Assembly (NCBI GenBank): GCA_010909165.1
Contig: VJWM01000003.1
Span: 62,001 to 126,000, forward strand
Origin: Anthoceros angustus
Taxonomy: Eukaryota; Streptophyta; Anthocerotopsida; Anthocerotales; Anthocerotaceae
Direction: 5' to 3'
DNA length: 64,000 nt
The notes under the pieces were generated by a model. It was not told the origin of the DNA, did no database searches, and saw only the letters and a program-made list of their open reading frames with translations. Numbering within the stretch: the stretch's first letter is position 1; each line of letters begins with the position of its first letter. The position numbers were made by a program, and so were the translations under genes. Positions 57,465-64,000 of this stretch are shown piece after piece.

Positions 57465-58376
57465 GATATCAGGGCTCCTTGCAAGCTGGCCCAGGCTCTC
57501 TTACGTCATCGCTTGGGGAGGTCGTGGTGTCGGGACTCTCAGAGGCAGGCATCACAAGAGGACTTGGTTGCTGAAAGTTGTCCCTGTTCTATACATGGCA
57601 TCTTGGAAGTTGGACGCGCCCATGGGTTGATCGGGGGGGTCATGGATGGGACTTTATGCACTTTGCAGGGCTCTAGAGGCTTTGGGTCACGCATACAGGG
57701 AGAGGTGTCGTACAGGACAAGGAAAGCGTGCCTTGCCCACGGCAGTTTATGTTGTTTCTAGTGAAGCAGAGGGTGCACGAGGAGGAGCTCCAGTGCTATG
57801 TATTGATGATGCTGCCGATTGTTGCTGTGCTGAGCCTGGCACGGAGTGGGCTCCGCTCTTGGTGCGATCCTTGTCCTGGGGCTGGATAAAGTAAATCCCT
57901 TGTACCTGCCTTCCTTGCAGGCGACCTTTGGATTTCCCTAGAGCCTTGGAGTTCTGAGAGGCAAGCCAGGTGCTTCAACTTACATTGTTGGTGTTCAGGA
58001 TGATCAGGTTTTGTATCTTGATCCCCACGAGATGCAGCTCACTGTTAAGATCGACCCCAGTGTGCCGGATGCAGACACTACTAGCTCTTACCACTGTGGT
58101 GTAGTGCGCCGGACGCATTTGGATGCGATTGACCCATCATTGGCGCTGGGGCTCTATTGTCGAAATAAGGAGGACCTCTGTAGCCGGGCCTCAGATCTCG
58201 CAGGTCACTCAAATGGTGCTCCCATGTTCACAGTAGCAAAAGAGAGAGGCAGTGGGAACCAGGTTATGAGCCTCTGTCTGGAGGAAGATAATTCTGCAAT
58301 GAATGTACAGGACATCACAGCTGGGGACAAAAGTGTAGATAATGTTGCCGAAGAGGACTGGCAGATTCTTTGATGT
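57465..58376 (+). pseudogene. ATG4: Broken ATG4 cysteine-protease copy
   Basis: Clear remnant of ATG4, the protease that matures and recycles ATG8. In order: KLAQALLRHRLGRSW (57480 on); SIHGILEVGRAHGLIGG (to about 57634); YALCRALEAL and LPTAVYVVSSE with GGAPVLCIDDA (57646-57860); LVLGLDKVNPLYLPSLQATF (about 57872-57930); GKPGASTYIVGVQ, YLDPHE, SYHCGVV and IDPSLALGLYC to EEDWQIL (ending 58373, stop 58374-58376). Damage: a 1-nt shift in the seven-G run near 57628-57634, a second shift near 57861-57866, and a TAG at 57939-57941 where Gln is expected. The catalytic-Cys block (DVGWGCM) is replaced by DIRAPCK and the N terminus is absent. The Asp-Pro-His of the catalytic triad remains. No introns interrupt it, which suggests a retrocopy, but I cannot prove this. 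Confidence 0.85.
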
Positions 58377-58912
58377 ATTAACATAGATAAGTGATTCTTC
58401 AGGCTCGTCTTCCAGCTTAGATGGGATTCTTTGAAGATCCTGCCTTCACTTGATAAGTGGCGGAGCCATATCAGCCAGGACTTTTAAGCTCTCTCGCCTG
58501 ACTGGGGCCAAGGTCTGCAGATGGATTGCAGAGTCTGTGATATTTGTTTGTTGACAAAAGGCTGGAGAGTCTAGTCACCAGGAACCAGCATATACTTGGT
58601 AGCACTGATGGGAGCAGGAGCGGACATATTTTCAGAATCATGGTCACTTCCAATTGGTCCTGAAGATGGATGTTGCCTTAGGTTCAGGAACTAGGTATAG
58701 TATGAATTTTTGTTCATTTTGGCCTGCAAAGGACCTCTGTTTTGGAACATTGCGAAAGGAGCAGATTTACCTGTCAAACAGTGCTGTGATTTCCTGGACT
58801 GTCATACTTGTATTTTGCAATTTGTTCAGAGTTGTCTGCTCGGCTACTTCGGTTACAACTGTTCGTTTTTCTGAGCAACTCAAAAAGTGGGTTTTGTTTG
58901 TTTTCAACTCAG

Positions 58913-59527
58913 GATTCTGCAGCTCCAGGTTCCCCAAATTCTCCATGGAAGGGCAGAGCCCAAGGAAAGCCTCGAAGGGTCCCGGTGATCTGACGGTGTG
59001 TCGGGTCTATCACAAGAAGACCTGCTGCACAGCAGTACGGACTCGAGCTGCTCTCTTGTCATTAGCTGAGTTGGCCTCGAATGGGGAGGCGAGCAAGCAA
59101 TGCCTAGCCTTGTGGGAAGTGTACTGGAGTGTTCAGTATGTGATCCTCAAGTGGGAGTCAATCCTGGTCCTCCATTGCTGTGGTCTCCATGTTGTAAGAG
59201 GGTGTACGAGGCTCGTGGCGATGCGTTCTTTTCAGCAGATCCTTCAACTCAGGTACTTGCTTTGCGCATATTATGGGCTTCGTAGTAAACGTTTGTTGTC
59301 TCTCTCTCCCCTCTGCATGCACCCTTTGACATTATTGGTTTCTCTCAAGCGTGTTGATCCCTTGTAAAGATACTGTTTGTGCGCGGGGAAGGGAATGGGC
59401 ATCTAGCAGTACTGAATTTTGCAAGCTTGCTGGGTTCTCTGTTCCGAGTGCAGAAGAGGAACTGAAGAGTCTCCCTGCCTGTTATGATCGGAAAGTACCC
59501 CACATCGACACCGAACCTGTTTTTTAG
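58913..59527 (+). pseudogene. Folate-receptor-like (Folate_rec) gene remnant
   Basis: Exon-like block 58913-59252 starts after ttttcaactcag and ends before gtacttg. It encodes RFPKFSMEGQSPRKASKGPG, DLTVCRVYHKKTCC, ALLSLAELASNGEASKQC and LWE, then after a frame change near 59117-59126 LECSVCDPQVGVNPGPP and FFSADPSTQ. A second block, about 59350-59527, encodes VLIPCKDTVCARGREWASS, TEFCKLAGFSVPSAEEELKS and CYDRK before TAG at 59525-59527. These match the Cys-rich plant secreted proteins with a folate-receptor domain. The internal frameshift, and a 1-nt phase conflict at the exon junction (acceptor ctctcaag), make it a pseudogene unless a sequencing error is present. A hydrophobic stretch, WTVILVFCNLFRVVCSA (58797 on), could be the old signal peptide. 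An intron is retained, so this one is not a retrocopy. Confidence 0.7.
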
Positions 59528-59931
59528 GAGCGCCAATCCACTGCTAAAGGTCGGTACAGATATGGCTACCTTAGATATCTGAGGAAATTTTCAAAAGGAT
59601 GACATCTGGTGAAAACGTTTCATGGGCCGTGGGTTGGGTTGACCAACTTTTGTTGGGTTCACCAACTCACAGGCGGACAGGTTTGAAACTTTGAAACCCA
59701 AGAGCAGGCAAGAACTGGCAGCAATCGGATGTCGTTTGTTGGCTGGGGTTGTTTGCAGGGATAGGGATTTTTTCAGGTTGGCTTCGTTGTTCTGTTGCTG
59801 ATGGTACGAGTTGAGGGTTTCCTGGGTGTACCAGAGTTGTGTTTGTATTCTTAATGTACTAAGAGTTTTTATTGAGGTGAAAAAACGATGGGAAGAGTCC
59901 ATCCAGGAGGGGACAACCAGAGAGGACCAGG
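59528..59931. other. Spacer inside the right flank of the remnant cluster
   Basis: No coding motif. A gtttgtattcttaatgtact block at about 59834 resembles the start of the flanking repeat at 59932. Confidence 0.35.
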
Positions 59932-59976
59932 GTGTTTGTATTCTTATAACGGGAGACATTGTTTGCATAAAGTGGC
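59932..59976 (+). repeat. Right copy of an inverted flanking repeat
   Basis: Reads gtgtttgtattctta, a variable centre, then acattgtttgcataaagtggc. It matches the reverse complement of 56493-56542 at both ends, with one change in the second conserved half. Confidence 0.5.
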
Positions 59977-61200
59977 AAAACAGTTCGGCCAACAGCCGCT
60001 CTACAGACACTCTCATTATCCGAAAACAAAACAGATAATATTTGGCACAAAAAATAGGAAACAATTTTATGGTCTTATCATCTTATGTGGATTGTTCAAT
60101 TAATGTATACTATTAAGACATAAACAGTCAGGCAAATATGAATACAAGTTGGTTAGAGAGGAAGATCATAATAACAAGTCTAATTTAACATTAGGCTTAT
60201 ATTTTAATAATATTATATTCTATATATTTTATATTCTATTATTTAAATACATGATCAACAAAAGATATGATACAATATGAATTTTAAATACTAGCTAATA
60301 CTGACTCACACCGAACCTAAAAGAATAATATCTAACAATATGAAAATAATGTAATAAACCCTTTATAATAGTTAACATTTAGGCAAGTACAAATTAAATT
60401 CACTTGCAACTAAACAAGAGGGAGATAAAGAGAAGAAAAGTAGAGATCGTTAATATCTTTATTAAAACTCACTAAGAATGCATTTTCCACATCAAACTCA
60501 TCATCAATCGATAGAAATAGGTTTAACCCTAGAATAAAATACCCAACCTATTCAAATCAAGTGTTTTGACCCATGTATATTAACGTTGTATACAATTTTG
60601 TATGACACTAGCTCATATTAAGGTTGTCCTTTGTAGCAAAATTTGCGTTGTGCATTACAAAAAATAATTGAAATTTTTTGACCAATTTATTGGTTAAAAT
60701 ATGAAAGAATATTTTGAAAAACACAGAGACCTCTCAAGAAACGGAAGCCATTCCTACCTAGGTACTTATCCGATGCTTCTAATTTTTAGTGCAAGAAAAG
60801 CTTCCATAGAAGCCAAACCAAGACAGCGAAAAAAAAGAGCCACCAAACTATGAATACTACGATAACCCTTCAAAAAGAGGAAAGCCAGAATAAAACGCAT
60901 CTCATGTTCCAAACGAAGCTTCATAAAAACTGCCTCTTGGTAAAAACCCTAGTGATAAACAGCATGAAAGTACCAGCAACAATGTTAGAACCTACAAGAG
61001 CATCTTCCTAAGCACAAGTGAGTACGACTAAAGACACCTAAACAAATACTGCCATCGTAGAGCAGACCACGATTCAGCAGAAATTAATTATAAATCAATG
61101 AGAAAAATATTTTAGATACTATTTAATTAGCCTCGCTCCTTCGTTGTCCCTATTCTTCCACCACGTTATGTCTCAATCTCGAGCCAAGAATAAAAGGCAG
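59977..61200. other. AT-rich spacer, no gene seen
   Basis: Strongly AT-rich with stops in all frames. No RNA gene, repeat array or coding exon is visible. Confidence 0.5.
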
Positions 61201-61290
61201 TACATAGATTTTGCATTTTCCGTGAAGAATGAAGATGTTAGTTGGTGCGGCAAGATTTTGTTATGCAAGAAGCACAAAGCACGGCGAACG
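61201..61290 (+). repeat. Dispersed repeat, copy 1
   Basis: Contains tagattttgcattttcc, gtgaagaatgaag and gcggcaagattttgtta. A related copy lies at about 62856-62945 in the same orientation. It resembles an exon of an unknown transposon but carries no recognised domain. Confidence 0.5.
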
Positions 61291-62202
61291 TTCGAGAGCA
61301 TAGCACCGACCCCCGTAGATACACGTGCATGGTACCACCTCTTATGGGCCCGCGCGCATATGGCGCTGCTTGTTGTCGCCTCCCATAGGCACGTGTGTAT
61401 GGAGCCACATGGTGCCCGCCCCCACAGGTGTCATGTGCAAAGCGCCATCAGTGTTCGCACATAAAGCACTGCCAGTGTTTACACATACATTTTAAGGTTG
61501 ATATCAAGTTATAGTTTGAGATTTACAATGTGAATGAGTTCCCAAAAAATTACATTATACAAAGAGTGGTTTAGATCAAGGCAGACTCTTGGATTAAGTA
61601 ATTCACCCCTCCGTTGCACACAAGTGCTAAAGCGCAGTGTAGTCTCCAATATTTCTTGGAGGCCATACATGTATACAAACATGTATCAGGGATCAGCAAA
61701 TTTCTATTATGCCTTAACATACAATTCAGGATTTATAGGGCATGTTAAGAACAGGGGTGGTGATTTCAGAGTTTTGGTAGGTATTGAATTAATTTTAGGT
61801 CATATCCTGAATCAAATCGCCAAATAATAAATATTTAATATTAGGGTTAGGTTGAATACCAATTATCTTTTAATCAAGTTATATTCTTTAGCATTATTTT
61901 AAGTTAGGTTATAGAAGGTTACTTTTTCAGTACTTTGTTTATGTACTTTCATGAGACATGTAATGATCAACTTCTGCTTGCGATCTCATGTGTGTTGAGC
62001 ACATTGTGTGTGCATGTCTGTCATTCAATCCATGCAAAATGTCTTTAGTAGGCTTTGCATGAAAGTGATATGATGTTGATGAAGAAAACAATGTTTAAGG
62101 GATCCTTTGTACAATCGATTGACTATGGGTCCCCAACTAAGTTATTCACCCTTCCGTTGCACACAAGTGCAATAGCGCTAAAAAGCGAAGTCAATTGCAC
62201 AT
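61291..62202. other. AT-rich spacer with a second dispersed repeat
   Basis: A cacccctccgttgcacacaa block at about 61604 recurs near 62147 with nearly the same flanks (agtgc-aaagcgc). No gene is recognised. Confidence 0.4.
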
Positions 62203-62508
62203 CAATCAGGTCACTCTATGGCAAATTCAAACATTGCTAGACATCATGTATCTAGTCTTTCCAGAAAGCGTCTTTTGGCTTCTGCAGTGTTTTGGCTCCT
62301 CTTTTTTATGAGATGCATAGCTCTCTATAACATCAAACATTCCTCAATAATTTTACAATCAGGTCACTCTACGGCAAATTCTAAACATTGCTAGACATCA
62401 TGTATCTAGTCTTTCTAGAAAGCGTCTTGTGGCTTCTGCAGTGTTTTGGCTCCTCTTCCTTATGAGATGCATAGCTCTCTATAACATCAAACATTCCTCA
62501 ATAATTTT
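62203..62508. repeat. Tandem duplication of a 153-bp unit
   Basis: Copies at 62203-62355 and 62356-62508 run from caatcaggtcactct through ctagacatcatgtatctagt and tgcagtgttttggctcctct to caataattttac. Only a few differences are seen, so it is recent. Confidence 0.85.
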
Positions 62509-63420
62509 ACGTACTTTTTTAGGGTCAATTTTTTGTGCAATGAACTAGGTGTAGGGTGATGAGTGTCTATTACCAGAAATGAGTTGATTAAATCGTCCTC
62601 GAGCAGATTTGGCATGAATATTAAAATGGTGCAACCAATAGCCTTGACCTAAGAAATAGTGGAACTAAGATAAACAAAATGATACAATAGAGGATTTGTT
62701 TTCACACATATTGATATTTATAGAGATGGTTAAATCAGTCGGTGCTATTTGATAAATTGCACACCAGATGAAGATAGCAATGTGGATAACAATAGTTGAT
62801 AAAAACTCAAAAAGCAAAAGAAAGGCTGGATAGACTTGCAATTAGCTACTTAAGTACTTAGATTTTGCTTTTTCCATGAAGAATAAAGGTGTCGTTGTGC
62901 GGCAAGATTTTATTTTACATAAAACGCAAGCGCCACACCCCACAGGCGCATGCGCTCGCAAGCAAGATTGTGGTAACAGAGTTGTTGAGAGATCAAAGGA
63001 TTTAGGGATGAAACTTTGAGATGTGCTTAGCAACTTGACCTGTTCCTTTTAAAGAACTTGTGCAAAGGACACCCGGTAGGACGAAGCCTAACATCACTTA
63101 ATGGATCCCTTTGCAGAGCATTTTGAGAGTTAAGCTAGGGAGAATGGGCTAGAAAGTTGAAGTAAGTGCTATATATTGCATGCATCAAGATAGTCCCTCC
63201 AAAAAGACACATGTACCCGAAAGGCTCTCACATCTTAACATGCATTGTAAATTTTGCTGGAATTGGAAGATAGCTTGTCACAGCCTACCTAATGGTCACG
63301 TCATGTAGAAATCAGTGAAAACGAGAAATCTCCAAGACAATCTACATATGGAGTTGGTTTGTCGGACAAGGCCATCATCCACTAGCTAACCTTCATTTAG
63401 AACCATCATTGTCGAGAAAG
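62509..63420. other. AT-rich spacer with dispersed repeat copy 2
   Basis: Positions about 62856-62945 repeat the 61201-61290 element with several changes. The remainder is AT-rich and shows no coding exon. Confidence 0.4.
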
Positions 63421-63425
63421 TCTAG

Positions 63426-63624
63426 CTTTTTTATTGTTGTGCCAACAAGCGGTAAGGTCGAGACACAACTCCTTATACCCTTAGCAAATCCGTATATCCA
63501 GCTGCAGGGGAAAGGTGGATCTCGTTTACAAGATTGGATGATTGTGGGAAGTGTCGTGCAACAACATCGCTCACCTATTGTTGTGAGCAGTGATTCTAAA
63601 CCGTACGAGAGACATGTTAGGTGA
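63426..63624 (+). pseudogene. Pectinesterase-like fragment
   Basis: A short open stretch reads FFIVVPTSGKVETQLLIPLA, NPYIQLQGKGGSRLQDW and SPIVVSSDSK. It follows the start of a pectinesterase beta-helix: a beta strand, a gap, a KV-x-IP block, then KPYIxLQGxG and an I-x-W strand. The remaining catalytic parts (QDT, DFIFG, RPW blocks) are not seen downstream before the window ends. It is most likely an isolated exon fragment or part of a decayed gene. Confidence 0.4.
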
Positions 63625-64000
63625 GGGCGCCGACTTATGGGTGGAGCAAGTAGTTCCAACCACAACTATACTGCTTATGAGGAAGTTCAGGAGCAAACAA
63701 TTTCAGATTCAGAAGTTTTCCTCCGTTTCACTACAACCATCACTATGATCATGATCATATGCGATGGATGACCACCGCACGTGGGGAAAGAGTGCGAAGG
63801 GCAAAATCAAAATTGTGGGATAGTTGCAGCACTTTAAGGCGAGCACATAAAACAGCAGAATGAGCCTCTTACCACTTCTTTGAACATGGAAGAGAAGGTG
63901 GTAACAGATGTTGTGGAACATGGACGATTTTCAAAACGAAAAGTGCAATTGGTGGATTTTTTGGAGGAAGCTGCAAAAGAGGCATGAAGTAACTACTTGC
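63625..64000. other. Window end, no gene recognised
   Basis: No motif or repeat is visible. A gene running off the right edge cannot be excluded. Confidence 0.4.

Noticed and set aside
57872-57941. Rescue of the ATG4 stop by a 51-65-nt intron ending at ccctag
   Set aside because: The would-be intron encodes the conserved NPLYLPSLQATFGFP block, so removing it would delete family sequence. Decay is the simpler reading.

Overview
The window is nuclear DNA of a land plant. The evidence is a set of intron-rich, plant-type genes: dynamin-related protein DRP1, V-ATPase subunit B, two plastid pyruvate dehydrogenase E1 alpha copies, a plastid ATP phosphoribosyltransferase, RDR6, a cold-shock/zinc-knuckle protein and a MIR166 precursor. 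GC-rich gene islands alternate with AT-rich, repeat-filled stretches. A bryophyte such as a moss is my inference from this layout; no marker here fixes the species.

Layout. 1-2.3 kb: AT-rich DNA with a 5'-truncated LINE-type retrotransposon bounded by a 16-bp target-site duplication. 3.06-7.71 kb: DRP1 (16 coding exons, +). 7.7-16.2 kb: no gene; tandem repeats, a 7-bp and an 8-bp satellite, and a 50-bp minisatellite. 16.2-17.5 kb: MIR166 transcript (+). 19.9-21.8 kb: first PDH-E1 alpha gene (-). 22.8-24.9 kb: U1-type zinc-finger gene (-). 26.3-26.6 kb: small conserved protein (-), divergent from VHA-B (27.2-30.15 kb, +). 30.5-31.3 kb: predicted plastid membrane protein (-). 31.7-33.8 kb: UVSSA-like gene (-), divergent from a DUF2470-like gene (34.1-35.8 kb, +). 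36.2-38.6 kb: HISN1 (-). 38.7-42.4 kb: AT-rich repeats. 42.8-43.4 kb: cold-shock protein (+). 47.7-51.6 kb: RDR6 (+), followed by degenerate tandem repeats. 53.1-54.6 kb: second PDH-E1 alpha gene (-). 56.5-60 kb: a compact cluster of a G-gamma-like gene (-), a broken ATG4 copy (+) and a broken folate-receptor-like gene (+), with a related sequence in inverted orientation on each side. 60-64 kb: AT-rich repeats and a pectinesterase-like fragment.

Most genes are housekeeping: membrane fission, vacuolar acidification, plastid acetyl-CoA and histidine synthesis, and transcription-coupled repair. MIR166 and RDR6 are small-RNA components. Splice sites were placed by eye using GT/AG, phase and family alignment from memory. 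All multi-exon models for DRP1, VHA-B, both PDH copies, HISN1, UVSSA, the zinc finger and the 217-residue plastid protein close in frame without a stop.
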